Shown in pieces: positions 1 to 8,515 of a stretch of DNA of 32,541 nucleotides; position 1 is the stretch's first letter; each line of letters starts with the position of its first letter. Origin of the DNA: Acidaminococcaceae bacterium UBA2453 (GTDB taxonomy: Bacteria; Bacillota; Negativicutes; Acidaminococcales; Acidaminococcaceae); NCBI GenBank assembly GCA_002342505.1, contig DDQB01000037.1, positions 22,570 through 55,110 of the forward strand. Reading direction: 5' to 3'. The notes below the pieces were generated by a model that had not been told where the DNA came from, did no database searches, and saw only the letters and a list, made by a program, of their open reading frames with translations. Position numbers and translations under genes: made by a program.

Positions 1-418
1 AGCAAATCCCGTCCAAGTCAAATACATCAAAGGAATTTCCCGGCGCAAAAAACTTTTCTTCTTCAAACATGCCAAACAAATGGGCCTTGCCGTACTCACT
101 GACGATCCTGCCATCCTTGTTGATTCCCAGAAGCATATTATAAACCGCTTCTCCTTTTCTCACAGGAATAGAGCCCGGCATCAACGAACAGCGATATTTT
201 GCGGCAATGTCGCAAATCCGCCTTATCAGCGGGCTGTCCAGTGTTACCGCTTCTTCCCGGAGATGTCCCAGCGAATAGCCGGTGGTCCAGATTTCCGGAA
301 GAATGACCAGATCGCTTTGTTGCGCGGCTTCCTCCATTAACTGTAACCCATGTTCCGTATTGCCGACACAGTTTTTTTCTTTAATTTCCATCTGCACCAG
401 TGCCAATTTAATTTTCAT
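1..418 (-). CDS. Carbon-nitrogen hydrolase (nitrilase/omega-amidase family), truncated at the left edge
   Basis: The reading frame opens at an ATG at 418 and runs off the left edge, so only the first 139 or so residues are visible. Two members of the nitrilase Glu-Lys-Cys triad can be seen: Glu42 in VILPEIW and Lys111 in EYGKAHLF. The Cys lies outside the window. The family hydrolyses amides or nitriles of small cytosolic substrates; which substrate cannot be told here. An AAGGGGA ribosome site sits 9 nt before the ATG. The start overlaps the end of the YqeG gene by 11 nt, so the two are probably translationally coupled and belong to the response-regulator operon. It resembles the NIT2/omega-amidase branch, but that assignment is tentative. 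Confidence 0.85.
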   Translation of the reverse strand, partial: MKIKLALVQMEIKEKNCVGNTEHGLQLMEEAAQQSDLVILPEIWTTGYSLGHLREEAVTLDSPLIRRICDIAAKYRCSLMPGSIPVRKGEAVYNMLLGINKDGRIVSEYGKAHLFGMFEEEKFFAPGNSFDVFDLDGIC

Positions 419-956
419 TTGGAAGGATCCCCTTTTTATCAAAATACTGCATCAGCTGTTTCTCAAATACACGAAGCAGTTTTGTGGTAATAAAATCATT
501 CTGGGAAAGAGGCTGCAGCCATGCTGCCGGAAGATTGCAAAGATGGGCGCCCAACACATCCGTAAAAAGTTGATCGCCAACAGCAAGAACCTGTATGGAA
601 GTCTTTTCCGGCGCTGTTTCATGCAGCACGCGACAAGCCCTGCGATAAGCCAGAGGAATCGGTTTGCCCGCCCAGGTCAGCACCGGAATGTCCAGCGCGT
701 TTTCCTGTAATTGCGCTTTAATCTGCCGGATCCGCTTTCCACCATTATTAGAAGACAAAACAAGAACGATTCCCTGTTTCTGCAGATTTTTCAACCAGCC
801 GATATGTTTTTCGGGAACGACGCTGCTGTTACGTGGCAACAACGTATTATCAATATCCAAAAGAAGGCTGTCGTATCCTTTTTTCTGCAGCCATTCGGGA
901 GTAATACCGGTAACGGAAGAAAAGCGATAATCCGGATTTAAGATATCCAGAATCAT
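408..956 (-). CDS. YqeG family HAD IIIA-type phosphatase
   Basis: This 182-residue protein has the HAD catalytic signature DIDNTL at residues 34-39 (nucleophile Asp34, acid Asp36), an SSNN motif at 68-71, a GKP lysine near 98, and the GDQLFTD metal-binding motif at 127-133. That combination and the length match the YqeG family, which resembles the mitochondrial phosphatidylglycerophosphate phosphatase GEP4. A role in phospholipid head-group dephosphorylation is possible but not proven for bacterial members. Its ATG overlaps the stop codon of the upstream sensor kinase by 4 nt (ATGA), with AGGA 9 nt before the start, and its own end overlaps the downstream hydrolase. It is therefore part of a tightly coupled operon. 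Confidence 0.9.
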   Translation of the reverse strand: MILDILNPDYRFSSVTGITPEWLQKKGYDSLLLDIDNTLLPRNSSVVPEKHIGWLKNLQKQGIVLVLSSNNGGKRIRQIKAQLQENALDIPVLTWAGKPIPLAYRRACRVLHETAPEKTSIQVLAVGDQLFTDVLGAHLCNLPAAWLQPLSQNDFITTKLLRVFEKQLMQYFDKKGILPNEN

Positions 957-2542
957 GATTTAGCATCCTGACAAACTACGGAAGCGGCAGGAAAGTTTAC
1001 AACAAACCGGGTACCTGCTCCTATCTGGGAAAAAACTTCTATGTGGGCGTCATGCATACGGACAATTTCTTTCGCGATGGCAAGTCCCAGCCCCGTTCCC
1101 TTGGAAGAACTCTGCGCATGTGACTTATCCACTTTATAAAAACGTTCAAAAATAAAAGGAATGTCTTCTTCCGGAATTCCCGGACCGTTATCCACGACGC
1201 TCATTTCCACCGAGCCGTTCGATTGCCGTTTTATTTCGTAACGCACGAAACTTCCTTCCGGAGAATATTTGATCGCATTATCTCCAAGTAAAAGAACCAA
1301 TTGGACGATCTGATCGCCGTTTCCCAGTATCTCAACCCCGTCTTCCAACTGCAATTTTAATGTAATATGTTTTGGCTCCGCTTTCACTTTCAGATGTTCC
1401 GCCACATTACGGACAATCTCCGAAATTGGTAATGGCTGCAAATCTGCTATGTTCAGTTTATCGGCAGACTGCAGCCGGCTGATATCCAGAAGCCCCCGTA
1501 CCAGTCGCTCCAGTCGTTTTGTCTCTGTGCCGATCAGATGGCAGTACCTCTTATTGGGATCTGTTTCTTCCAAGGTATCGCTGACAATATCATTATATCC
1601 CCGAATGATCGTAATCGGTGTCCGAAGCTCATGCGAAACATTGGCCACAAAATCACGGCGAATTTTTTCCATACGCGCCAGCTTACCCAGATAGTTGCTC
1701 AGCTCTGTGCTTAAATGGTTGATAGCATCTCCCAGTTCTGCCACTTCATCCTCGCCTTCCACTTCTACGCGCCGGGAATAATTTCCTTTTGCAATCGCTA
1801 TCGTAGCGTCTTTCATAGACACAAGCGGTTTCACGACCTGCCGGGAAAGTCTCCGTACCATAAAAAGGCTGACAAGCAAAGCCAAAATACCGATAATAAT
1901 GGTAAAGATATAAACACTCCGGAGGAATCCTCCAAAACCGCTGAGAGGTTCCGCCATCAGTATCGCGCCACGTGGATGCCCTTTATCTCCGTAGGGAACG
2001 CCAACCAGAATGACCTGCTGTTTAAAATACGGATGGTATATTTGGGAACGGACGCTGCCGCCGCGATAAATATCTTTTAAAATATTATTAACGTTTTTGG
2101 ATACCTGTCCGCTTTTTATCTCTTCCGCCAATCTTGTTGTGTATTCGTATACAGGAATCCGGTCTGCCGGAATGGAAACGTCCGGTTTATCGGACCCGAC
2201 CGTTCCGCGGGCAGACGGAATTTTTCCGGCCGCATCTACATCGGCCGCAATATTAGAAGCTGCAAGCAGGTTGTAATCATTGTCAAAAAGCCAGATACGG
2301 GCTCCTACCAGCCTGTCGACCGCAATGAGATAACGCATCAGCGTGTACCTGTTGTTATCTTTCGTAACAAAATACTCAACTGTATCCGCCATTTCATGGC
2401 CTTTTTGCGCCAGTTCTTCTTCTTTAATTTTAAAGAAATAATCCGCTATTAAATAGGAAGTACCGGCTGTGATTCCAACCACAACAATGACTATGATTGT
2501 CATAAAGCTGTACATCAGCCGGGTACTCAGTGATTTATTCAC
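953..2542 (-). CDS. Membrane sensor histidine kinase (HAMP, HisKA, HATPase)
   Basis: The 529-residue protein starts with GTG after an AGAGGTGAA ribosome site. Domains in order: a first membrane helix (about 11-36), an extracytoplasmic sensor region (about 37-207), a second membrane helix (about 208-229), a HAMP linker (about 230-285), and a HisKA dimerisation domain with the phospho-accepting His304 in NVSHELRTP. The ATPase domain has an N box (Asn422), G1 (DNGPGIP, 451-457), F box (FERFYK) and G2 (GTGLGLAIA, 482-490). All catalytic boxes are intact. It lies 64 nt downstream of an OmpR-type regulator, its obvious partner. The layout resembles the WalK/PhoR/ResE group. The ligand is unknown; the sensor region has no recognisable PAS signature by eye. 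Confidence 0.94.
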   Translation of the reverse strand: MNKSLSTRLMYSFMTIIVIVVVGITAGTSYLIADYFFKIKEEELAQKGHEMADTVEYFVTKDNNRYTLMRYLIAVDRLVGARIWLFDNDYNLLAASNIAADVDAAGKIPSARGTVGSDKPDVSIPADRIPVYEYTTRLAEEIKSGQVSKNVNNILKDIYRGGSVRSQIYHPYFKQQVILVGVPYGDKGHPRGAILMAEPLSGFGGFLRSVYIFTIIIGILALLVSLFMVRRLSRQVVKPLVSMKDATIAIAKGNYSRRVEVEGEDEVAELGDAINHLSTELSNYLGKLARMEKIRRDFVANVSHELRTPITIIRGYNDIVSDTLEETDPNKRYCHLIGTETKRLERLVRGLLDISRLQSADKLNIADLQPLPISEIVRNVAEHLKVKAEPKHITLKLQLEDGVEILGNGDQIVQLVLLLGDNAIKYSPEGSFVRYEIKRQSNGSVEMSVVDNGPGIPEEDIPFIFERFYKVDKSHAQSSSKGTGLGLAIAKEIVRMHDAHIEVFSQIGAGTRFVVNFPAASVVCQDAKS

Positions 2543-2606
2543 ACTTCACCTCTGAAACATCTGCGGTCATCATAAAACTGATCTGTCTTATATAGCGTTG
2601 CAACTG

Positions 2607-3302
2607 TTACAATCTGCTCTTTACTTCGAACTTATAGCCTACGCCCCAGACTGTTTCCACGTCCCAGGGAGAATCTTTCGGAATGGCAAGTTTCTGACGG
2701 ATTCGTTTGATATGGGTATCTACCGTACGGGTATCGCCAAAATATGTATAGCCCCAAATTGCTTCCAATAACTGATTGCGGGAGTACACCTTCCCGGGTG
2801 CGGAAGCGAGGAAATACAGAAGTTCAAACTCTTTTGTAGTAAAATTAACCGTCTTTTCCGCAGTTTTAACTTCCATCCGTTCCCTGTCAATTGTGAGACC
2901 GGGAAACGTAAGCTTGCGGTTATCGTTCCATTTCAGAAAACCGCCGGATCGGCGCATGACCGCTTTGACACGGGCTACAACTTCACGGGGATTAAACGGT
3001 TTCGTAATGTAATCATCCGCGCCCTTTTCCAATCCGAGTATGCGATCGTCATCTTCATCTTTTGCCGTTAACATGATAATAGGGGTATCATACTTTTCAC
3101 GAATCTTTTCACAGGCCGTTATACCATCTACCACAGGCATCATGATATCCAAAATAATAATATCCGGCTTTTCTTTTTCCACTTTCGTCAAAGCCTGTTG
3201 TCCATCTTCCGCTTCAATCACATTAAAATCTTCTTTTTGAAAATAAACACGCAGAATTTCCCTGATATTCATTTCGTCATCTGCAATTAAAATGCTATGC
3301 AT
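2607..3302 (-). CDS. OmpR/PhoB-family response regulator
   Basis: This is a two-domain regulator of 231 residues when read from the internal ATG at 3302. That start has a GGAAGG site 7 nt upstream and gives the usual N-terminus MHSILIADDE; the ATG at 3320 lacks a good site. The receiver domain (1-118) shows the acidic pair Asp8-Asp9, phospho-acceptor Asp52 in LDIMMP, Thr79 and Lys101 in the ITKPF motif. The C-terminal winged helix (about 128-228) carries the SRNQLLEAIWG and RTVDTHIKRIRQKL motifs. It is the first gene of a regulator-kinase-yqeG-hydrolase operon. The similarity is to WalR/ResD/PhoP-like regulators; the regulon is unknown. Confidence 0.95.
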   Translation of the reverse strand: MHSILIADDEMNIREILRVYFQKEDFNVIEAEDGQQALTKVEKEKPDIIILDIMMPVVDGITACEKIREKYDTPIIMLTAKDEDDDRILGLEKGADDYITKPFNPREVVARVKAVMRRSGGFLKWNDNRKLTFPGLTIDRERMEVKTAEKTVNFTTKEFELLYFLASAPGKVYSRNQLLEAIWGYTYFGDTRTVDTHIKRIRQKLAIPKDSPWDVETVWGVGYKFEVKSRL

Positions 3303-3363
3303 GATTTCGCCTTCCTTCATCCAAATATTGATACCATAATCGAATGCAACTCTTTACATTGAT

Positions 3364-3369
3364 ATTATA
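3364..3369 (-). promoter_or_regulatory. Putative -10 box for the response-regulator operon
   Basis: A perfect TATAAT on the minus strand lies about 62 nt upstream of the regulator start in an AT-rich gap. The hexamer 17 nt upstream (GTGCGA) is a poor -35 match, so the call rests on the -10 box and its position. Confidence 0.45.
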
Positions 3370-3463
3370 CAATATAAAATAGAATTTCGCACAGTATTAA
3401 TTATGCTTATCACAAAAGATTTACAAATATGACGTAAAAGAGACACAGTTCGGAAGGAATCAG

Positions 3464-3497
3464 AAAAGCAGACAAACCAAACATGATTTGTCTGCTT
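3464..3497 (-). terminator. Intrinsic terminator after the NlpC/P60 gene
   Basis: A perfect 11-bp stem (3466-3476 with 3487-3497, AAGCAGACAAA and its complement) encloses a 10-nt loop. On the minus strand it is followed by TTTTCT. It lies 34 nt past the stop codon of the NlpC/P60 gene, which it would terminate before the regulator operon. Confidence 0.75.
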
Positions 3498-3530
3498 CAG
3501 GTACTACAAAATATAATGAAATTAGCGCAA

Positions 3531-4202
3531 TCAGTTATAAACTCTGCCTGCTCCCAGATATCTTGCGCCCCAATAACCGGTAAACACTTCAGAGACTGTA
3601 ATGCCCTTACTGGAAGAAGCATGGATAAATTTCCCGTCGCCTACATAGATACCTACATGAGATGCCCCCGGCGCATATGTCTGGAAAAATACAAGGTCAC
3701 CGGACCGAAGACTGGAAGTGTTGACATGCGTTACTGCATCGTACTGTGTATCGGCCATGCGCGGCAGAGAGATGCCCGCCTGCCTGAATACATAACAAAC
3801 GAAACCGGAACAGTCAAATCCACCGGGCGACATACCGCCAAACATATAAGGAACGCCCAACATGCTGTAAGCAGTCCGGAGGATAGTTCGGGTCATTGCA
3901 TGATTTCCGTAGCGATCGGGCGGCATTTCCTTATTCATCAGATTACGATAGGTGCCGTCATTTACAACACCGTCTACTGTAAGACCCTTCGCTGCCTGGA
4001 ATTCTTTGACCGCCTTTTCCGTCGCGGGACCAAAGATTCCATCCACCGTACCAACGTTATAATGAAGCACTGCCAGTTGTTTCTGGATTTCCACGATTTC
4101 TTCTCCGCGATCTCCATAAGCAAAATCGGCAAAAGCAGTGGAAAACGAGAAACAGGAAATAGTAACTGCCGCAAACAGCGTAGTCAGCTTTTTCAAATTC
4201 AT
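3531..4202 (-). CDS. Secreted NlpC/P60 peptidoglycan endopeptidase with a peptidoglycan-binding domain
   Basis: Read from the ATG at 4202 (GAGAGG site 9 nt upstream; the upstream GTG at 4211 overlaps that site) the protein has 223 residues. It has a signal peptide with a hydrophobic core at 8-24 and a likely cut after AFA at residue 26. A peptidoglycan-binding type 1 domain follows at about 30-90 (VEIQKQLAVL, DGIFGPATEKAV). The NlpC/P60 domain has catalytic Cys131 in GGFDCSGFV, His182 in SHVGIYVG and a third polar residue His194. This family cleaves D-gamma-Glu to diamino-acid bonds in wall peptides. The gene is monocistronic, between its own extended -10 promoter and a terminator. Confidence 0.93.
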   Translation of the reverse strand: MNLKKLTTLFAAVTISCFSFSTAFADFAYGDRGEEIVEIQKQLAVLHYNVGTVDGIFGPATEKAVKEFQAAKGLTVDGVVNDGTYRNLMNKEMPPDRYGNHAMTRTILRTAYSMLGVPYMFGGMSPGGFDCSGFVCYVFRQAGISLPRMADTQYDAVTHVNTSSLRSGDLVFFQTYAPGASHVGIYVGDGKFIHASSSKGITVSEVFTGYWGARYLGAGRVYN

Positions 4203-4326
4203 TACTAACACCCTCTCAGATTAATCGTTTTGCAATTTCTGAGATACATTAAACACTCTGCAAAAGTCCCCCATCAATTACAGTAATTTAAAATGAATCT
4301 CTAAAATCAGTACTACTACGATATTT

Positions 4327-4335
4327 ATTATAGCA
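4327..4335 (-). promoter_or_regulatory. Extended -10 promoter for the NlpC/P60 gene
   Basis: TGCTATAAT on the minus strand is a perfect extended -10 (TGnTATAAT) about 125 nt upstream of the start codon. No good -35 is present at 17 nt; a TTCACA lies 20 nt upstream within a repeated 12-mer. Confidence 0.65.
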
Positions 4336-4350
4336 CAAATTTCAAAGGAT

Positions 4351-4362
4351 ATTGTGAACTTT
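4351..4362. repeat. First copy of the 12-mer ATTGTGAACTTT
   Basis: ATTGTGAACTTT occurs here and again exactly at 4495-4506, 144 bp apart. This copy covers the -35 zone of the NlpC/P60 promoter, so it could be a regulator half-site. Confidence 0.5.
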
Positions 4363-4494
4363 CAAGTTCTGTTTTTTCGAAATTCATCACTCTGCATCTT
4401 TTTGATGTCATTTTGCGCAAGCGTCAACCAAGCGGTTTTATAACATTTTTAATCGAATTTGTTTGTTTTTCGAAAAAAATTGGACGCAATTTAA

Positions 4495-4506
4495 ATTGTG
4501 AACTTT
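4495..4506. repeat. Second copy of the 12-mer ATTGTGAACTTT
   Basis: Exact repeat of 4351-4362, further upstream of the NlpC/P60 promoter. Confidence 0.5.
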
Positions 4507-4525
4507 TTAATATACTTATAGCTTA

Positions 4526-4600
4526 AAAACAATATATGCCGGAGTGTTTCCTTACATCACATTTCAAATAAGATTTGCATGAAGGATGTCTCCGGCATAT
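4526..4600 (-). terminator. Long-loop hairpin, probable purL terminator
   Basis: An 11-bp stem (4534-4544 with 4590-4600, ATATGCCGGAG and its complement) encloses 45 nt. On the minus strand it is followed by TGTTTTTAAGC, so it can end purL transcription; on the plus strand a T-rich run also follows. The loop holds TTTCAAATAA (4562-4571), the exact reverse complement of 4645-4654, which spans the last purL codons and stop. Confidence 0.55.
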
Positions 4601-4642
4601 CATTTTATTTTCTGTCCTGAGAATTTTATTCTTTATAAAATT

Positions 4643-7600
4643 TTATTTGAAATACTTTACGCCGCTTTCAAAGATATGCTGATCTTTTTCACCATAAATA
4701 TTTTGCATCAGTCCCGGAATGTATCGCTCACTGTGTCCCATCTTACCCAGGATACGCCCATCCGGACTGGTGATACCTTCAATGGCGTACAGAGATCCGT
4801 TGGGATTATCCGGACTTGCCATGGTCGGCTTTCCGGAAAGATCAACATACTGGGTTGCTACCTGTCCGTTCCTGAACAATTCATGTATCGTTTCTGTCGG
4901 CGCATAGAAGCGGCCTTCCCCATGGGAAACTGCAATCGCATGCACATCACCCGGCTGCACCATGTTAAGCCAAGGTGATTTATTGGAAGTGATTCGTGTA
5001 TAGACCATCTGAGATATATGACGGCCAATGGTATTAAAAGTCAGCGTCGGAGAGTTTTCTTCCATCGGACGGATTTCCCCGTAAGGAACCAATCCTAATT
5101 TTATCAGCGCCTGGAAACCGTTACAAATACCCAGCATCAGGCCGTCCCGATTCTGCAGCAGATCATTGACTGCTTCCGCAATACGCGGATTCCGGAACAT
5201 GGTGGCAATAAACTTACCGCTCCCGTCAGGTTCGTCACCGGCGCTGAAGCCACCAGGCAACATAATGATCTGGGATTCCCCGATTCCCTTCACCATTGCC
5301 TGAATCGTTTCTTCAATGGCCTGCGCTGTCAGATTTCGAATAATAAATATATTGCTTTCCGCTCCTGCTAATTCAAAAGCCCGGGCCGTATCATATTCAC
5401 AATTCTGCCCCGGGAACACAGGAATGAAAACTTTCGGTCTTGCCAGGGTAACCGGAGCAGTCAGCGGCAGTTCCCGTTTATACAGAGGCTGGTCCTGAAG
5501 ATCTTCCGGCGTTTCTGATATCGGCGCTTTTGCCGGAAAGATCGATTCAAGCGTTTCGGTATAGGATTTCACCAGTTCTTCGTTGGAAAGGACAATATCA
5601 TTGACTGCAATTTCCGCTTTTCCCGAAACCTTGCCCAATGGCAGATAATCCAGTTCGCCAAACATTTCGTCCAGATCTGCGTCCCCTGCTACTTCCAGGA
5701 GAATTCCGCCAGGCTGCAGGGTAAAGAGGCTTTCCGTATGCGGGAAAGGTTTGACAAAAGTAAATCCCAGCGCATTGCCCAGTGTCATTTTAGTAATGCC
5801 TGCGGCAATACCACCTTCCTCTACAGCTGCAGCCGCTTTGATCTTGCCTTCTAAAATCAGCTTATGTACAGCGCGCAGATTCCGGCGCAACACCGTAAAA
5901 TCAAGTACATCCCCTTCCAACAGAGGCGTGCTCAGGAATACGACTTTATCTCCCGCTGCTTTGAACTCACTGGAAACAGCCTTACGTCCGTCAATGACAT
6001 TTACCGCAAAGGATACCAGCGTGGGAGGTACATGCAGATCCATAAAGCTGCCGGACATGCTGTCCTTGCCGCCAACAGCCGGGACTTCCATGCTGTTCAG
6101 TACCGTGTTGGCGCCCAAAAGCGCCGCAAAGGGCAGTCCCCAGTCTGCTTTGGACTTCATGCCCTGGAAATATTCCTGCAAGGTCAGCCGTATAGTATCC
6201 GGATCAGCGCCCAATGCAACAGCTTTTACCAATGACTGCGTTACTGCATACATCGCTCCATGGAACGGGCTCCAGCAGGCTACTTCGGGATTGTAACCGT
6301 GCGCCATCAGAGAAGCGGAGTCAGTATGCCCGTGAAGTACAGGAATCTGAGCAACCATACCTTCAGCCGGAGTCAGCTGCAGTTTACCTCCAAAAGGCAT
6401 TTCCACAGTAGCCCTGCCAATCGTGGAGTCAAATCTCTCGCTTAATCCTTTCTCGCTGCAAACATTCAGCCGCGAAAGATTTTTAAGCCATGCATCTTTC
6501 AGTCCGCTTGCATTTTTTACAACATCCGGCGTTTTATCAAAGACCGATTCCCCGGTAATATTTTTCACCAAAACTTCCGCATGCTGGGCCACGCCGTTCG
6601 TATCCAGGAATTTGCGCGAAATATCCACTATTTTATCTCCGCGCCAGTACATGACCAGACGCGGTTCTTCCGTTACTTCGGCAACAACGGTCGCTTCCAG
6701 ATTTTCCTCATCGGCGAATTTTGCGAATTTTTTCCAGTCTTCTTTGCGGATAACCACGGCCATGCGTTCCTGCGATTCGGAAATCGCCAGTTCGGTTCCG
6801 TCCAGGCCGGCATATTTTTTTGTCACCTTATCCAGATTGATCTTCAAGCCTTCTGCCAGCTCACCGATGGCAACAGACACGCCGCCGGCGCCAAAATCGT
6901 TACAGCGTTTGATCAGGACAGTTACTTCCGGATTGCGGAACAGCCGCTGTATCTTCCGTTCCGTCGGAGGATTGCCCTTCTGCACCTCAGCGCCGCAGGT
7001 TGCAAGAGAATCAACGGTATGTTCCTTAGATGATCCGGTTGCGCCGCCTATACCATCGCGCCCGGTACGGCCTCCCAGCAATACGACGATGTCGCCTGCT
7101 TCCGGACGTTCGCGGATAACCGCGCTCTTGGGAGCAGCACCCATGACCGCGCCAATCTCCATCCGTTTGGCTACAAACCGTTCATGATAGTATTCCTGTA
7201 CCTGCCCGGTCGCCAGACCGATTTGGTTGCCATAGGAAGAATACCCGGCCGCCGCACCGATGGTCAGTTTACGTTGGGGCAATTTTCCCGCCAGTGTCTT
7301 TTCAATAGGTGTACGCGGATCGCCAGCACCGGTAATACGCATAGCCTGATATACATAAGCGCGTCCGGACAACGGATCGCGAATTGCTCCGCCCAGACAG
7401 GTCGCCGCGCCGCCAAAGGGTTCAATCTCCGTAGGATGGTTATGGGTCTCATTCTTGAACATGACAAGCCAGTCTTCTGTTTTCCCGTCAACGTCGACAG
7501 GAACTACAATAGAACAGGCATTGATCTCTTCCGAATCATCGTTGTCCGGAAATTTATTTTCTTTTTTCAGTTTTTTGGTAGCGATGCACGCCATATCCAT

Positions 7601-8422
7601 CAGTGTAATGGGACGATCCGTTTTCTTTCCGTACACTTTATCCCGGATAGACAGATATTCTTTAAATGCATCTTCAATCGGCTTTGTATAATATCCAGGT
7701 TCAATCTCCACGTTTTCCAGATTGGTCATAAAGGTAGTATGGCGGCAATGGTCAGACCAGTAGGTATCTAATACACGGATTTCTGTTATAGTGGGTACAC
7801 GTTTTTCTTCTTCCTTAAAATATTTCCGAATCCATAAAAGATCTTCCACACTCATGGCCAGACCCAGATTTTTCTGCATGACAGCAACATCTGTATCCGA
7901 TAAATCCAGAAACCCTTCCAGCCGTTCCACATCTGCCGGTTCATCCCAGGAATCTTCCAACGTATCCGGTTTTTCCAACGCAGCTTCCCGCGCTTCAATG
8001 GGATTCACCAGATATTTTTTTACTTTTTCAAATTCCGCATCGCTCAGAGCGCCCTGCAGCACAAATACTTTAGCGGCTGCCACCAGAGGTTTTTCTTTCT
8101 GGGTAATCAGCTGGATGCACTGGGCTGCAAAATCTTCGCGCTGATCATACTGGCCGGGCAGCAGTTCTACGGCAAAGATTTTTTCATCCGGGGCAGGAAG
8201 CAGTTCTTCCATAACGGTATCTACCGGAGGTTCTGATAGAACAAGCTGCCGCGCCCGGGCAAATTCTTCTTCCGAAAGGCCCATTACATCATAGCGCGCT
8301 AAGATGCGAATTTTTTTTAATCCGTGCATCAGCAGATTATTTTTCAAATCCGCCAGCAGGCCTTTTGCTTCCACTGCAAAAGCTTCTTTCTTCTCCACGT
8401 AAATTCGTTTGATGTCACTCAT
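4643..8422 (-). CDS. purL: Phosphoribosylformylglycinamidine synthase (FGAM synthase), single-chain
   Basis: This 1259-residue cytosolic enzyme makes FGAM from FGAR, ATP and glutamine in de novo purine synthesis. The N-terminal PurS-like region is followed by two AIR-synthase-like halves with WSDHCRH (222-228) and KNETHNHPTEI (323-333). A C-terminal class I glutaminase domain (about 997-1259) has nucleophile Cys1100 in GICNGF and the His1230/Glu1232 pair in GHSER. All key residues are present. The length and domain joining fit the clade-II single-chain form seen in clostridia and relatives, rather than separate PurS, PurL and PurQ. The start is an ATG with GGAGG 7 nt upstream. No other purine genes are nearby, so it stands outside a pur operon. 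No purine riboswitch was recognised in the 93-nt leader. Confidence 0.97.
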   Translation of the reverse strand: MSDIKRIYVEKKEAFAVEAKGLLADLKNNLLMHGLKKIRILARYDVMGLSEEEFARARQLVLSEPPVDTVMEELLPAPDEKIFAVELLPGQYDQREDFAAQCIQLITQKEKPLVAAAKVFVLQGALSDAEFEKVKKYLVNPIEAREAALEKPDTLEDSWDEPADVERLEGFLDLSDTDVAVMQKNLGLAMSVEDLLWIRKYFKEEEKRVPTITEIRVLDTYWSDHCRHTTFMTNLENVEIEPGYYTKPIEDAFKEYLSIRDKVYGKKTDRPITLMDMACIATKKLKKENKFPDNDDSEEINACSIVVPVDVDGKTEDWLVMFKNETHNHPTEIEPFGGAATCLGGAIRDPLSGRAYVYQAMRITGAGDPRTPIEKTLAGKLPQRKLTIGAAAGYSSYGNQIGLATGQVQEYYHERFVAKRMEIGAVMGAAPKSAVIRERPEAGDIVVLLGGRTGRDGIGGATGSSKEHTVDSLATCGAEVQKGNPPTERKIQRLFRNPEVTVLIKRCNDFGAGGVSVAIGELAEGLKINLDKVTKKYAGLDGTELAISESQERMAVVIRKEDWKKFAKFADEENLEATVVAEVTEEPRLVMYWRGDKIVDISRKFLDTNGVAQHAEVLVKNITGESVFDKTPDVVKNASGLKDAWLKNLSRLNVCSEKGLSERFDSTIGRATVEMPFGGKLQLTPAEGMVAQIPVLHGHTDSASLMAHGYNPEVACWSPFHGAMYAVTQSLVKAVALGADPDTIRLTLQEYFQGMKSKADWGLPFAALLGANTVLNSMEVPAVGGKDSMSGSFMDLHVPPTLVSFAVNVIDGRKAVSSEFKAAGDKVVFLSTPLLEGDVLDFTVLRRNLRAVHKLILEGKIKAAAAVEEGGIAAGITKMTLGNALGFTFVKPFPHTESLFTLQPGGILLEVAGDADLDEMFGELDYLPLGKVSGKAEIAVNDIVLSNEELVKSYTETLESIFPAKAPISETPEDLQDQPLYKRELPLTAPVTLARPKVFIPVFPGQNCEYDTARAFELAGAESNIFIIRNLTAQAIEETIQAMVKGIGESQIIMLPGGFSAGDEPDGSGKFIATMFRNPRIAEAVNDLLQNRDGLMLGICNGFQALIKLGLVPYGEIRPMEENSPTLTFNTIGRHISQMVYTRITSNKSPWLNMVQPGDVHAIAVSHGEGRFYAPTETIHELFRNGQVATQYVDLSGKPTMASPDNPNGSLYAIEGITSPDGRILGKMGHSERYIPGLMQNIYGEKDQHIFESGVKYFK

Positions 8423-8515
8423 TGCATAGCCTCCGCATACTGAATTTAACTGTTGATCATTTAACCTGTCGATTATTACAGATCCGTTAAAACAAAAAAA
8501 TATTTATTATTGTAC

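Larger units (their letters stand above)
4203..4642. other. 440-base intergenic region between purL and the NlpC/P60 gene
   Basis: No credible gene was seen. It contains an extended -10 promoter for the NlpC/P60 gene (4327-4335), two copies of a 12-mer (4351-4362 and 4495-4506), two similar TTTTTCGAAA stretches (4373-4382 and about 4466-4475), and a long terminator-like hairpin at the purL end (4534-4600). A 27-codon frame exists on the minus strand but has no ribosome site. Confidence 0.7.

Noticed and set aside
3300..3320. Upstream ATG of the response regulator as the true start
   Set aside because: The internal ATG at 3302 has a well-spaced GGAAGG and gives the standard receiver N-terminus.
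4330..4425. 27-codon minus-strand frame (MTSKRCRVMN...) upstream of the NlpC/P60 gene
   Set aside because: No ribosome site, no hydrophobic helix, and it overlaps the extended -10 promoter.
8423..8515. Possible purine riboswitch before purL
   Set aside because: The 93-nt leader lacks the three-way junction motifs of purine riboswitches and has no terminator.
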